In this document: positions 5,990 through 6,051 of the stretch, piece after piece
Numbering within the stretch: position 1 is the stretch's first letter
How the letters are laid out: each line of letters starts with the position of its first letter
DNA from: Candidatus Roizmanbacteria bacterium UBA6242
Lineage (GTDB): Bacteria > Patescibacteriota > Microgenomatia > UBA1406 > GWC2-37-13
Length of the DNA: 6,051 nucleotides
Reading direction: 5' to 3'
Assembly (NCBI GenBank): GCA_002440905.1
Contig: DJWA01000010.1
Location: 1-6,051, forward strand
The notes under the pieces: model-generated
Seen by the model: the letters and a program-made list of their open reading frames with translations, nothing else
The model's database searches: none
What the model was told of the DNA's origin: nothing
Program-made: the position numbers and the translations under genes

Positions 5990-6051
5990 ATGAACCCGAT
6001 TCTCGCGCTCATCATCGCCAATGTTATATGGGGTGGCGCCGCGCCTATCTT
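5990..6051 (+). CDS. Probable EamA-family transporter (3' partial, first 20 codons)
   Basis: Only 20 complete codons are visible: MNPILALIIANVIWGGAAPI, after which the window ends. A hydrophobic first helix with a WGG/WGxxxP-type turn is the characteristic opening of EamA (DMT superfamily) permeases, which usually have 10 membrane helices and about 290 residues. The start lies 4 bases after the GT2 stop with AAGGA at good distance, so it is probably cotranscribed with genes 6 and 7. Small DMT proteins can move lipid-linked sugars (ArnE/F-like) and other members export metabolites, so the substrate is open. Twenty residues are too few to be certain of the family. Confidence 0.6.
   Translation, partial: MNPILALIIANVIWGGAAPI

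Noticed and set aside
5986..5991. TATAAT just before the partial EamA gene.
   Set aside because: It overlaps the ATG itself, so transcription would start inside the gene. The Shine-Dalgarno AAGGA at 5977-5981 explains the start better.

Overview
This 6,051-base window is a compact, one-directional stretch of a bacterial chromosome. It holds eight protein-coding genes, all on the + strand, six complete and two cut by the window edges. Gaps are a few bases (34 at most) and one junction overlaps by a single base. I see no RNA genes, CRISPR arrays, insertion sequences or strong terminators, and no gene-free stretch longer than 34 bases. The moderate GC content, tight packing, short genes and gene mix (DUF2079 membrane protein, DPM1-like GT2, EamA start, DUF1653) resemble Candidate Phyla Radiation (Patescibacteria) genomes, possibly Microgenomates. 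That is an impression from gene style, not a phylogenetic result.

Layout: (1) 2-454 is the C-terminal two thirds of a family-1 uracil-DNA glycosylase, followed 2 bases later by (2) a 79-residue DUF1653 protein. (3) 731-1570 is an RmlD-like extended short-chain dehydrogenase/reductase. (4) 1579-2598 is a membrane-anchored, cysteine-rich M15-type D-Ala-D-Ala carboxypeptidase-like protein with a Pro/Thr-rich linker. (5) 2608-3546 is a Xer-type tyrosine recombinase with all six catalytic positions. (6) 3546-5090 is a DUF2079 polytopic membrane protein of probable GT-C type. (7) 5098-5985 is a GT2 polyprenyl-phosphate-sugar-synthase-like glycosyltransferase with two C-terminal membrane segments. 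(8) 5990 onward is the first 20 codons of a probable EamA-family transporter.

How they may work together: genes 6 to 8 form a coupled envelope or glycosylation group. The GT2 enzyme would load a sugar on a lipid phosphate inside the cell, and the GT-C-like protein could use it outside. Genes 3 and 4 also fit surface metabolism (sugar nucleotides, peptidoglycan). The glycosylase and the recombinase are DNA-maintenance genes.

The most notable non-coding signal is at the starts of three consecutive genes (731, 1579, 2608). Each lacks a usable Shine-Dalgarno sequence and instead has a TATAAT-like -10 box ending 7-8 bases before the ATG, the geometry expected of leaderless mRNAs. At two of them the -10 box overlaps the TAA stop codon of the preceding gene. 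Other genes (457, 5990) have ordinary Shine-Dalgarno sequences, so two initiation modes seem to be mixed. I found no convincing new multi-gene defence or mobile system.
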